64,000 bases of DNA from Nocardia vermiculata NBRC 100427 (lineage in GTDB: Bacteria; Actinomycetota; Actinomycetes; Mycobacteriales; Mycobacteriaceae). A program made the position numbers and the translations under genes. Positions 52,038 through 60,733 of this stretch are shown here, in pieces. The notes under the pieces were generated by a model. The model ran no database searches. It worked only from the letters and a program-made list of their open reading frames with translations, and was not told the DNA's origin. Each line of letters opens with the position of its first letter. The stretch's first letter is position 1. Location: NCBI RefSeq assembly GCF_001613265.1, contig NZ_BDCA01000023.1, forward strand, positions 1 to 64,000, read 5' to 3'.

Positions 52038-52886
52038 GTGGTGAAATTGCTGCCTGTTCCGGAGGTGGGGGATACCCCGATCCGGGTGTTGACGATCGCC
52101 GGTACCGACTCCGGAGGCGGGGCCGGTATCCAGGCCGACTCGCGGACCATGGCATTGCTCGGTGTCCATGCCTGCGTGGCGGTCGCCGCGGTGACCGTAC
52201 AGAATTCGGTGGGAGTCAGCGGATTTCACGAGATACCGCCGGAAACCGTCGCCGACCAGGTGCGGTCGGTGGTCGGCGATATCGGGGTGAGTGCCGCCAA
52301 GACCGGGATGCTCGCCTCGACCGCGATCATCGAGGCGGTCGCGCAGGTCTGCGGTGAGGTGGGTATCGGTGGCGACGGGCCGATTCCGCTGGTGGTCGAC
52401 CCGGTGGCGGCGTCCATGCACGGCGATCCGCTGCTGCACACCGAGGCGCTGGAGGCGGTGCGCTCGGTCCTCATCCCGCGTGCCACCCTGGTCACTCCGA
52501 ATCTGGACGAGGTGCGGCTACTCACCGGCATCGTGGTCACCGACGATCACACCGCACGCCGGGCCGCCGAGGCGCTGATCGGGCTCGGTGCGCGGTGGGC
52601 CATCGTCAAGGGTGGCCATCTGCGAACCTCCGAGTTCAGTACCGATCTACTCTTCGACGGCGAGCACTTCCACGAGCTCACCGCCCCCCGGATCAGCACC
52701 GGCAACGACCACGGCGGCGGCGACACCCTCGCAGCCTCCACCGCCTGCGCCCTGGCCCACGGTTACGACATGCCGGAGGCGGTCGCCTTCGGCAAAGAGT
52801 GGACCACCCGCTGCCTGCAGGCCGCCTACGATCTCGGGGCCGGACACGGACCGGTCTCCCCGTTGTGGCGGTTACACGAGAACTGA
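52038..52886 (+). CDS. thiD: Hydroxymethylpyrimidine/phosphomethylpyrimidine kinase
   Basis: Phosphorylates HMP and HMP-phosphate for thiamine assembly. The 282-residue ribokinase-fold protein has IAGTDSGGGAGIQADSRTM, the strand VVDPVAASMHGD and VTPNLDEVRLLTG. The anion hole reads NDHGGGDTLAAS, with Asp where the E. coli enzyme has Cys; from memory mycobacterial ThiD shares this. GTG 52038 and GTG 52041 are both possible starts; TAGGGT at 52029-52034 would make the second leaderless. No riboswitch precedes it. Confidence 0.93.
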   Translation: MVKLLPVPEVGDTPIRVLTIAGTDSGGGAGIQADSRTMALLGVHACVAVAAVTVQNSVGVSGFHEIPPETVADQVRSVVGDIGVSAAKTGMLASTAIIEAVAQVCGEVGIGGDGPIPLVVDPVAASMHGDPLLHTEALEAVRSVLIPRATLVTPNLDEVRLLTGIVVTDDHTARRAAEALIGLGARWAIVKGGHLRTSEFSTDLLFDGEHFHELTAPRISTGNDHGGGDTLAASTACALAHGYDMPEAVAFGKEWTTRCLQAAYDLGAGHGPVSPLWRLHEN

Positions 52887-53008
52887 GCCCACCCGGCGCA
52901 TTTCGGTGATACAGCAACCTCCCGGCTTTTACCCATCGTGAAAACCGTTGCGGCGCAGTACCATATACGGAGCGGGCCACAACTCGAAGTCGGGACGAGG
53001 AGTAGACC

Positions 53009-54520
53009 ATGCTGATCATCAATGCCGAAACCGGGAAACCCCGAACCGAGCGCCAGGTGCTCGAATTCCTCCAGGACTACGGAACCAATCCCGGTGTCGC
53101 CATCTCCGGACTGAACGTTCCCGATCAGCACCGGCGGCGCACCACCGAAGCCGATATCGTCGTATTCACTCCCTTCACCGCCGCGGTCATCGAGGTGAAG
53201 GGCATCCTCGAACCGAGCGGCGGCACGCTGTTCTGCGGCAGCAACGGACGGTGGTCGCTGTCCGGAGTCACCGGCGACCCGGTACATGTGCGCGCACACG
53301 ACCGCAATCCGCTCGACCAGGTGAGCGAGCCGATGTTCGGCCTGAAAAACCTGGCCCGCGTGGTCGGGCGCGACGACACACTGTTCGTCAACGGCCTGGT
53401 CGTGGTCGTACCGCATCCCGGTGCCAGCGTCTCACTCGACAAGCCACCGCTGCCCACCGGTCGCGATGTGCTGCTCGGCGCCGAACCCACGCCGCTGTGG
53501 CAGTGGTTCAACCGCAAGGCATTCCAGGTGCGCGACGATCCGTGGACCGTCGAACTGGTGATTGCGGTACTGGCGGCGACCGGATTGGATCAGGCGCGCA
53601 TTCCGGAGCAGGCCGCTGCGCTTCGTGCCGCCCTGCTGCGTGAGGGATTCACCTCCGATACGCCGCTCGTGGCACCCGCCCCTACCGGTGAAATCGGCGC
53701 CGACGCATCCTTCGAATTCTCACCGCCGCCCTCGACCGGCGACGAGATTCTGTCCGGATCGTCGGCGGGCGGCACGATTGCCGGTGCCACAACCTTCTCC
53801 GGACCTCCGACGTCGCGGCCGACAGACGACGAGCACGAGGATCTCGCAGGGATACCGCCCGGATTCGCGATACCCCGGCCTGCGGACGAGGAGAGCGCCG
53901 ATCACGCAGGCATACCGTCCGACACCGCCGGACCACACCGCCTCGGCGAGAAGCTTTCCGGCATCGCAGGGCACGAACCCGCGCATCCTCGGACCACCGG
54001 TGACGAAACCCATCTCGCCGAGGCCGCACCGGCCGACCGCATCGACGCCGAACCGCACGAATCCCCGTCCGGCACCGGCTCGCACGGTGTCTCTCGAGTC
54101 CTGCCGTTCCGCAGCCCCACACTGGCCGGACCGCAGTTGGAGCCCGATCCGCGGGCAGGAGCGGTGCCCGGCCCACGGCCTGCCGAGCCGGAACCAGAAC
54201 AGTGGGCGGCGCCCGCGACCGCACGCCGCCGATCCCGTCACCAGGTCCAGGCACTGGCAGTACTCGGCGCCCTGGCCGCCGTACTCGTCTGCTTCGTCTG
54301 GTACCTCGGCGGCAGTGATTCCGCCACACACAGCGATGCCGGTGACCGGCCGGCCGACCCCTCCACCGCCGAAGCACCCCCGGCGGCCCCCATGCCGGTA
54401 GCCCCGCTGTTCAAGGCACCCACCACCCCGGCGGGCGCCGAAGCACCGGCGCCACAACAGAGTTCGGGCCTGTTCCCGCAGCAGTCACAAGCCTGCTACC
54501 CGTTCCAGACCGACTGCTGA
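53009..54520 (+). CDS. NERD-domain membrane-anchored protein
   Basis: A 503-residue protein. Residues about 8-130 are a NERD nuclease-related domain with Glu14, Asp49 (EADIVVF) and Glu62-Val-Lys64 (AAVIEVKG) arranged like a PD-(D/E)xK site. Residues about 225-400 are disordered and rich in Pro, Glu and Ser with loose AGIP repeats. One membrane helix (about 412-435) is followed by a 68-residue Pro-rich tail ending with two cysteines (496 and 503). If the NERD domain is cytosolic the tail is outside. The function is unknown; DNA or RNA cleavage is possible from the motif but not shown. It stands alone downstream of thiD. Confidence 0.82.
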   Translation: MLIINAETGKPRTERQVLEFLQDYGTNPGVAISGLNVPDQHRRRTTEADIVVFTPFTAAVIEVKGILEPSGGTLFCGSNGRWSLSGVTGDPVHVRAHDRNPLDQVSEPMFGLKNLARVVGRDDTLFVNGLVVVVPHPGASVSLDKPPLPTGRDVLLGAEPTPLWQWFNRKAFQVRDDPWTVELVIAVLAATGLDQARIPEQAAALRAALLREGFTSDTPLVAPAPTGEIGADASFEFSPPPSTGDEILSGSSAGGTIAGATTFSGPPTSRPTDDEHEDLAGIPPGFAIPRPADEESADHAGIPSDTAGPHRLGEKLSGIAGHEPAHPRTTGDETHLAEAAPADRIDAEPHESPSGTGSHGVSRVLPFRSPTLAGPQLEPDPRAGAVPGPRPAEPEPEQWAAPATARRRSRHQVQALAVLGALAAVLVCFVWYLGGSDSATHSDAGDRPADPSTAEAPPAAPMPVAPLFKAPTTPAGAEAPAPQQSSGLFPQQSQACYPFQTDC

Positions 54521-54570
54521 ACGGACCTCACGCGCGCGAAGTTGTCGTACCTGCTCGGCATACTCACTGT

Positions 54571-55068
54571 ATGAGCGAAACCGAGGCGGCAACCCAGCGC
54601 GATATCACCTCCTACGACGACCCGGATGCACCGTGGAATCAGGCGGTAGCCGACGGAGACATCCGGAATTGGAACAATCCGGTCATCGAGGAGTTCCGGG
54701 CGAACGGCGGCAGGGTCGGCGGGTCCTACGAGGGTGCCACCCTGCTGCTGCTCACCACCACGGGCGCACGCAGTGGGAAAGCGCACGTGGTCCCACTCGG
54801 AGTGCTGTACCGGGACCAGATCCCGTACCTGAGCTCGTTCATCGAAGACAAGTACCCGGCCTGGTATCACAACATCAAGGCGAACCCACAGGTCACCGTG
54901 GAGCTCGGTACCCGAACCCACCACGCCCGCGCCCGAGCCCTGGAGGGCGCGGAATACGACGAATTCGCCACCTGGGCGCTGGCCGACAACCCACTGCTGG
55001 CCGACTTCCAGTCCCGCACCACACGTCCGGTGCCGCTGGTTGTTCTGGAGCTCGACGAACCCGAGTGA
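54571..55068 (+). CDS. F420-dependent nitroreductase-family (Ddn-like) protein
   Basis: A 165-residue split-barrel protein of the deazaflavin-dependent nitroreductase family. Characteristic segments are LLLLTTTGARSGKAHVVPLG, SFIEDKYPAWYHNIKANP and VTVELGTRTHHARARAL. Ddn of M. tuberculosis activates pretomanid and reduces menaquinone with F420H2; this member may act on quinones or be a general F420H2-dependent reductase. It begins 50 bp after the NERD gene without a clear ribosome site. Confidence 0.88.
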   Translation: MSETEAATQRDITSYDDPDAPWNQAVADGDIRNWNNPVIEEFRANGGRVGGSYEGATLLLLTTTGARSGKAHVVPLGVLYRDQIPYLSSFIEDKYPAWYHNIKANPQVTVELGTRTHHARARALEGAEYDEFATWALADNPLLADFQSRTTRPVPLVVLELDEPE

Positions 55069-55134
55069 GATCGACTCACCCGGCCCGCCGCTGAGACACC
55101 GCCGCACGAAACCACCACGAGGCCGCGGCGGCAC

Positions 55135-55165
55135 TTGCTTGAAGTGCACTCCAGGTTCTTACTGT
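55135..55165 (+). promoter_or_regulatory. MerR-type promoter (19-bp spacer) of the SDR gene
   Basis: TTGCTT (55135-55140) and TACTGT (55160-55165) are separated by 19 bp, the overlong spacer of MerR-activated promoters. The spacer contains the palindromic core AGTGCACT at 55143-55150 inside a longer imperfect dyad (TTGaAGTGCACTcCAgG). The -10 ends seven bases before the ATG, so the mRNA should be leaderless. Confidence 0.65.
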
Positions 55166-55172
55166 CGACGCC

Positions 55173-55934
55173 ATGACGACGACGAAGAATACGAACGGCG
55201 GGCCGACCGGGAAGGTCGTCGCGATCACCGGGGCGAGCAGTGGCATCGGGGCGGCCACCGCGCGGGAGTTGGCTGCGCGAGGGGCGGCCGTGGTGCTGGG
55301 CGCCCGGCGCACCGATCGGCTCGCCGCCGTGGTGGCGGAGATCCGCGCCACCGGCGGGACTGCGGAGATGGTCGAGGTGGATGTCACGCAACGGGCCGGC
55401 CCCGAACGATTGGTAGCCGCCGCGGTGGACCGATTCGGGCGCCTGGACGTCCTGGTCGGCAACGCCGGGGTCGCCCGGACCGCACCCATGTCGGATCTCG
55501 GCCTCGACGACTGGGACCGGATGATCGACGTCAATCTGCGTGGCGTGCTGCACGGCATCGCTGCCGCACTACCGGTGTTCCGGCAGCAGGGCCGCGGCCA
55601 CTTCGTGACCACGATTTCGACTTCCGGCTTGAAAATCGTTCCCACGCAGGCTGTCTACGCCGGCACCAAGAATGCGGTGCGCACGCTGCTGGAGGCGCTA
55701 CGTCAGGAATGCACCGACGGCGTCGTCCGCACCACCTCCATCTCACCGGGTTTCGTCCGCACCGAGCTGGTCGACCACGTCGACGACCCCGAACTCCGAG
55801 CCCAGGCGCAGCAGGCCATGCGGGCGATCGGCATCGCCCCGGAAGCCGTGGCCCGCGCCATCGCCTTCGCCATCGAGCAACCCGACGACGTCGAAATCGG
55901 CGACATCACTCTGCGCCCGACCGTGCAAGGGTGA
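55173..55934 (+). CDS. Short-chain dehydrogenase/reductase
   Basis: A 253-residue NAD(P)-dependent oxidoreductase of the classical SDR type: TGASSGIGAATA cofactor loop, an Arg-rich adenosine site (ARRTDRL) favouring NADP, VGNAGVAR, catalytic Ser in TTISTSGLK and YAGTKNA. A MerR-type promoter precedes it, so it is probably induced by a small reactive molecule; no merR gene is in the window. It converges on the tetR at 55989. Confidence 0.9.
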   Translation: MTTTKNTNGGPTGKVVAITGASSGIGAATARELAARGAAVVLGARRTDRLAAVVAEIRATGGTAEMVEVDVTQRAGPERLVAAAVDRFGRLDVLVGNAGVARTAPMSDLGLDDWDRMIDVNLRGVLHGIAAALPVFRQQGRGHFVTTISTSGLKIVPTQAVYAGTKNAVRTLLEALRQECTDGVVRTTSISPGFVRTELVDHVDDPELRAQAQQAMRAIGIAPEAVARAIAFAIEQPDDVEIGDITLRPTVQG

Positions 55935-55988
55935 GCGTCGGGCCGCACACGTCCGCTTGCCCACGGGGCCGAATCGGGCCCTCGCTCT

Positions 55989-56618
55989 TCAGCCGGCGGC
56001 GTGCAGGCCCAGGTGCAGGGTGGCTGCCCACTGGTGGACAATTTGTTTGCGACGGACCGAGTCGTCGGTGAGGACGTCGGCCAGGCCGAGTCCGCGGGCC
56101 ATGTCGAGGGTGGCTTGGACGAGGTGGTGGGCGGTCGGGTCGGAGTCGTCGACGCCGAGCGCCTCCACGGCCAGGCGGTGGGAAACTCGGCCGAAGCGAG
56201 CTTCCAGGGGGACGATGCGTTCGCGCAGGGCCGGGTCCGCGGCGGCGTGGGTCCACACCTGGAGTGCGGCCTTGAACAGGGGGGTGGTGTAGGACTCGAC
56301 CAGTTGCGCGACGACGGCCTCGGTGCGGGCCAGGTCGTGGGCGACGGGTTCGGCGGCGGCCGCCTGTAAGGCGGCGGCTTCGGCCTTGGATTGCGCCATC
56401 CGGGCGTCGAACATGTACTCCAGGGCGGCGGTGATCAGGTCTTCGCGGGTGGGGAAATGGTGTTGCGCCGCACCGCGCGATACCCCGGCTCGTTCGGCAA
56501 CCACCGCGACGGTGGCGGCCGCCCAGCCCATCTCGGCCAGACAGTCGATGGTGGCTTCGAGCAACCGCTGCCGGGTGGCCCGGCTGCGGTCCTGTTTCGG
56601 TTCGTGCGACACGGTCAT
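55989..56618 (-). CDS. TetR-family regulator, last gene of the acyl-CoA operon
   Basis: A 209-residue regulator with HTH ATVAVVAERAGVSRGAAQHHFPTREDLI and an all-helical ligand domain. The ATG lies eight bases after the echA7-like stop, so it is probably transcribed as the last gene of the operon and may feed back on it. The AAQHHFPTRED helix end is typical for regulators of branched-chain and terpenoid acyl-CoA catabolism. Confidence 0.87.
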   Translation of the reverse strand: MTVSHEPKQDRSRATRQRLLEATIDCLAEMGWAAATVAVVAERAGVSRGAAQHHFPTREDLITAALEYMFDARMAQSKAEAAALQAAAAEPVAHDLARTEAVVAQLVESYTTPLFKAALQVWTHAAADPALRERIVPLEARFGRVSHRLAVEALGVDDSDPTAHHLVQATLDMARGLGLADVLTDDSVRRKQIVHQWAATLHLGLHAAG

Positions 56619-56626
56619 GATGGGCC

Positions 56627-57415
56627 CTATTCTGCCCAGGTCGGTGGGCGGCGCTCGAAGAAGGCCGTCATCCCCTCCACCACCTCCGGAGTGCCGAAGA
56701 AGCTGCCCGAACGGCGGGCCAGCTCCTCGGCACTGCGCTCGAATTCGGTGAGCAAACTGGCGTTGACCAGGCGCTTACTCTCCGCCAAGCCCTGTGGCGA
56801 CCCCCTCCGCAGCGCCTCGCACAGCCGGCCGATCTCGGCGGCCGGATCGTCCGCGGCGACGGTGATCAGCCCGATCCGCTCGGCTTCGGCAGTGTCGAAG
56901 GTCTCACCGGTCTGGAAGTAGCGGGCCGCCGCGCGCGAGGTCATCCGTGGCAACAGCGTCATCGAGATCATGAACGGTGCCAGGCCGAGCCGCGCCTCGG
57001 TGAGCGCGAAAGTGCTCGACGGGCCGGCGACCACGATGTCGCAGGCACCGACGATGCCCATCCCCCCGGCTCGGACATTGCCGTCGATCTGCGCAAGCAC
57101 CGGTTTGTGCAGTTCGACTATGCCCTGCAGTACCTCGATCATCCATCCAGTGCGGATATCGGCGGCAGCCGCGGGATCGGCGTCCAGCGCCTCCTTCAGG
57201 TCCGCGCCCGCGCAGAAGGTATTACCGGTGTGGGTGAGGACGATGCCGCGCACCTGCTCGTCCCCGCCGGCCCGGCGCAATCCGTCGAGCAGTTCGTGCA
57301 CGAGTTTCGACGACAGCGCGTTGCGGTTGTGGGGTGAATCGAGGGTGAGCACCGCGAAGCGATCGCGCACCTCGTAGTGCACGAAGGAAGCACCGTTTTC
57401 GGACGTGTCGGTCAT
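56627..57415 (-). CDS. echA7: Enoyl-CoA hydratase, EchA7-like
   Basis: A 262-residue crotonase-fold enzyme that should hydrate the double bond made by the carboxylase/dehydrogenase steps. The oxyanion hole is formed by HTGNTFCAGADLKEAL and RAGGMGIVGACDIVVAG. The start MTDTSENG follows AAGGAG. Gene order (echA7, fadE12, accA2, accD2, fadE13, AtuA-like) equals Rv0971c-Rv0976c in M. tuberculosis. The closest pathway analogues are the leucine/isovalerate and acyclic terpene (atu) routes. Confidence 0.9.
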   Translation of the reverse strand: MTDTSENGASFVHYEVRDRFAVLTLDSPHNRNALSSKLVHELLDGLRRAGGDEQVRGIVLTHTGNTFCAGADLKEALDADPAAAADIRTGWMIEVLQGIVELHKPVLAQIDGNVRAGGMGIVGACDIVVAGPSSTFALTEARLGLAPFMISMTLLPRMTSRAAARYFQTGETFDTAEAERIGLITVAADDPAAEIGRLCEALRRGSPQGLAESKRLVNASLLTEFERSAEELARRSGSFFGTPEVVEGMTAFFERRPPTWAE

Positions 57416-57470
57416 CAATTGCTCCTTCGAGTCGCTCGACCGGCGGGTTGCGCGGCCGCCGTGCACGAAA

Positions 57471-58631
57471 TCAGTAGGACCTGGGCAGGTTCAGCGAATG
57501 CTGGGACACGAAGTTCAGGATCATCTCGCGACTGACCGGCGCCACCCGCGCGATCCGGGCCGCGCCCAGCATGCTCGCCAGCCCCACATCCGAGGTCAGG
57601 CCGGACCCGCCGTGGGTCTGGATCGCCTGGTCCAGCGCCTTGATACTGGCCTCGCCCGCAGCGTATTTCGCCATGTTCGCGGCCTCCGCCGCACCGAAGT
57701 CGTCGCCGGAGTCGTACAGCACCGCGGCCTTCTGCATCATCAGCTTCGCCAACTCGAGTTCGATCTTCACCTGGGCCAGCGGATGCGAAATACCTTGGTG
57801 CGCACCGATCGGGGTCTTCCAGACCTGGCGGTCACGCGCGTACTCGACGGCCCGGTCGATGGCGTAGCGGCCCATCCCGACAGCCATCGCCGCACCCATG
57901 ATCCGCTCCGGGTTCAGTCCGGCGAACAGCTGCGCGATCGCGGCGTCCTCCTGGCCGACCAGCGCGGTACCGGGCACTCGCACATCGTCGAGGAACAGCG
58001 TGAACTGGTTGTCCGGCTCGATGATGTCCATCTCCTGGCGGTTCTTCACGAAGCCGGGAGTGTCGGTGGGCACGATGAACAACGCCGGTTTCAGCTTGCC
58101 GGTCTTGGAGTCCTCGGTGCGCGAAACGATCAGCACCGCCTCGGCCTGATCCACCCCGGAGATGAAGATCTTGCGGCCGTTGAGGATCCAGTCACCGCCG
58201 TCGCGGCGGGCGGTGGTGGTGATGTTGTGCGAGTTGGATCCGGCATCGGGCTCGGTGATACCGAAGACCATCTTCGACGAGCCGTCGGCGAGCCTGGTCA
58301 ACCAGTACTGCTTCTGCTCCTCGGTGCCGTACTTGGTGATGATGGTGCCGCAGATGGCAGGCGAGACCACCATCAGCAGCAGGCCGGCGCCGCGGGCGGA
58401 CAGCTCCTCCATCACCAGCGCGAGCTCGTAGATACCGGCGCCGCCGCCACCGTACTCGTCCGGCAGGTTCACGCCGAGGAAGCCGAGTTCGCCTGCCTCG
58501 TTCCACAATTCGTCCAGCGGCTCATTGCGACGGGCCTTGGGCAGGACGTAGTCGGAATAGTTGTATTTCGCGGCGAGTTTCGCGACCGCCGCCCGCAGTT
58601 GCTGCTGCTCGTCGGTTTCGATGAAGCTCAT
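57471..58631 (-). CDS. fadE12: Acyl-CoA dehydrogenase, FadE12-like
   Basis: A 386-residue FAD enzyme. FAD contacts are in FGITEPDAGSNSHNI and the C-terminal IQTHGGSGLTSDVGLASMLG. The family's catalytic base is not at the GGTxE position, since the segment reads GLTSDVGLAS, so the active-site residue may lie elsewhere as in isovaleryl-type enzymes. It lies 55 bp upstream of echA7 and 21 bp downstream of accA2 on the same strand. Confidence 0.9.
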   Translation of the reverse strand: MSFIETDEQQQLRAAVAKLAAKYNYSDYVLPKARRNEPLDELWNEAGELGFLGVNLPDEYGGGGAGIYELALVMEELSARGAGLLLMVVSPAICGTIITKYGTEEQKQYWLTRLADGSSKMVFGITEPDAGSNSHNITTTARRDGGDWILNGRKIFISGVDQAEAVLIVSRTEDSKTGKLKPALFIVPTDTPGFVKNRQEMDIIEPDNQFTLFLDDVRVPGTALVGQEDAAIAQLFAGLNPERIMGAAMAVGMGRYAIDRAVEYARDRQVWKTPIGAHQGISHPLAQVKIELELAKLMMQKAAVLYDSGDDFGAAEAANMAKYAAGEASIKALDQAIQTHGGSGLTSDVGLASMLGAARIARVAPVSREMILNFVSQHSLNLPRSY

Positions 58632-58652
58632 GGAATCTCCTGTATTCGGCGG

Positions 58653-60725
58653 CTATTCGACGCTGTCTTCGACATGGACCACGGCGAGCACAGTGCCGAC
58701 GTCGACCTGTTGCCCGGCTACGACATTCAGCTCGGTCAATAATCCGGTGGCCGGGGCCGCGATGGTGTGTTCCATCTTCATCGCCTCCAACCACAGAATG
58801 GGCTGCCCCTTCGTCACGGTGCTGCCGGCCTCGGCACCCACCCGGATGACCGCTCCGGGCATCGGTGCCAGCAGTGAGCCTTCGGCCACCTGATCGGCGG
58901 GATCGGAGAAGCGCGGCAGCTTGCGCAGCGCGACCGGCCCCAACGGGGAATCGACCGCGACCAGATCGCCGTAGCGGGCGATCTCGAATCGCCGGCGCAC
59001 CGGTCCACGCTCCCCGGGCACCGACAGCACCACCGTGTCCGGGCCGGCCTCGAGCAAGGCGAGCCCGTCGTGCCCGTCGACCTCGAGCCCGGTCCGGGTG
59101 AGCCGATATCGCACCTCGTGCACGCCGGTGTTCCGGCTCTCATAGCTCTTGTGCTGCGCTTGGGAAGGCAGGTTGCGCCAGCCGCTGGGCAGACCCGCGC
59201 CGATCGTGGCCCGCGACCGGTTCGCCGCCGCATCGGCCAGTGCCGCCGCGACGATCGACAACGCCTCGTCGGACTCGGAGACCAGCGCGGCCGCGAGCTG
59301 CTCGAGACCGTGGGTGGCGAAGAAGGCGGTATCGGTGTCCCCGGCCAGGAACGCCGGATGCCGCAGCACCCGGACCAGCAGGTCGCGGTTGGTGACCAGC
59401 CCATGGATGCGGGCCCGCTGCAATGCGGTCGCGAGCAGATGCGCTGCCTCGTCGCGGGTGTCGGCGTAGGAGATGACCTTGGCCAGCATCGGGTCGTAGA
59501 ACACTCCGACCACCGAACCGGCGACGACCCCGGAGTCCAGCCGCAGACCCGGCTCGGTCAGCACCGTGAATTCGGCCGTGCCCGCGCCGAATTCGATGCG
59601 GTGCACGGGTCCGCTTTGCGGCTGCCAATCCTGGGCCGGATCCTCGGCATACAACCGCACCTCGATCGAATGCCCGCGCATCGGTGGTGGCGTCGCGGGC
59701 AGCCGGTACCCCTGCGCCACCTGGAGCTGCAGCCGGACCAGATCCAGGCCGGTCGTGCATTCGGTAACCGGATGTTCCACCTGCAGACGGGTATTCATCT
59801 CCAGGAAGAAGAATTCGCCCTGCTCGTCGGCCAGGAATTCGACCGTGCCGGCGCCCTGGTAACCGATGGCCTCCGAAGCCAGGCGGGCCGCCTCGAACAG
59901 GCGCCACCGCATGCTGTCCCGGCGGGGCGGCCATTCGGATCCGGTGCCTTCCCCCGCGCCGCCGATCCGCTCCACCAGGGGTGACGGCGCCTCCTCGACC
60001 ACCTTCTGATGCCGCCGCTGGATCGAGCATTCCCGCTCGCCCACCGTCCACACCCGGCCGTGCGTATCGGCCATGACCTGGACTTCGATGTGGCGGCCGG
60101 TTTCCAGATAGCGTTCACAGAACACCGTCGGATCGCCGAAGGCCGATTCGGCCTCCCGCCGGGCGGCCTCGAGCTGTTCGGTCAGCTGGGAAAGCTCCCG
60201 CACCACCCGCATACCGCGCCCACCGCCACCGGCCGACGCCTTGATCAGCACCGGGAGCATCTCCGCGGTGACCTCGGCCGGGTCGAGCTGTTTCAGCACC
60301 GGAACACCGGCGGCGTCCATCATCTTCTTCGACTCGACCTTCGAGCCCATCTGCTCGATGGCGGCCACCGGCGGGCCGATCCAGACGAGCCCGGCCTCCT
60401 GCACCGTCTTCGCGAATTCCGCGTTCTCGGAGAGGAATCCGTATCCGGGGTGGATGGCATCGGCCCCGGCGGCCTGTGCGGCCGCAATGATCAGATCGGC
60501 GCGCAGATAGGTTTCGGCGGGGGTGTTGCCGGGCAGCCGGATCGCGGCATCCGCCTCGGTCACGTGCGGGGCGTTCGCATCCGCGTCCGAATAGACCGCG
60601 GTCGTGCCGAGACCCATCCGCCGGCAGGTGGCGAAGACCCGGCGGGCGATCTCGCCGCGGTTGGCGACCAGAACGTTCGTGATGCGGCCCGCGTCCGGCA
60701 CGGACGTGCTTCGCGCTGCAGACAT
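58653..60725 (-). CDS. accA2: Acyl-CoA carboxylase alpha chain (biotin carboxylase-BCCP), AccA2-like
   Basis: A 690-residue biotin-dependent subunit: biotin carboxylase (about 15-460) with VLVANRGEIARRVFATCR, ATP-grasp loop KASAGGGGRGMRVV, EMNTRLQVEHPVTE, then a linker domain, then a biotin carrier domain with EAMKMEH and biotinylated Lys650. It forms a holoenzyme with AccD2. The start MSAARSTS lies 8 bp after the accD2 stop. The substrate is probably a branched enoyl-CoA such as methylcrotonyl- or geranyl-CoA; sequence alone does not decide. Confidence 0.94.
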   Translation of the reverse strand: MSAARSTSVPDAGRITNVLVANRGEIARRVFATCRRMGLGTTAVYSDADANAPHVTEADAAIRLPGNTPAETYLRADLIIAAAQAAGADAIHPGYGFLSENAEFAKTVQEAGLVWIGPPVAAIEQMGSKVESKKMMDAAGVPVLKQLDPAEVTAEMLPVLIKASAGGGGRGMRVVRELSQLTEQLEAARREAESAFGDPTVFCERYLETGRHIEVQVMADTHGRVWTVGERECSIQRRHQKVVEEAPSPLVERIGGAGEGTGSEWPPRRDSMRWRLFEAARLASEAIGYQGAGTVEFLADEQGEFFFLEMNTRLQVEHPVTECTTGLDLVRLQLQVAQGYRLPATPPPMRGHSIEVRLYAEDPAQDWQPQSGPVHRIEFGAGTAEFTVLTEPGLRLDSGVVAGSVVGVFYDPMLAKVISYADTRDEAAHLLATALQRARIHGLVTNRDLLVRVLRHPAFLAGDTDTAFFATHGLEQLAAALVSESDEALSIVAAALADAAANRSRATIGAGLPSGWRNLPSQAQHKSYESRNTGVHEVRYRLTRTGLEVDGHDGLALLEAGPDTVVLSVPGERGPVRRRFEIARYGDLVAVDSPLGPVALRKLPRFSDPADQVAEGSLLAPMPGAVIRVGAEAGSTVTKGQPILWLEAMKMEHTIAAPATGLLTELNVVAGQQVDVGTVLAVVHVEDSVE

Positions 60726-60733
60726 ACCGGTCC

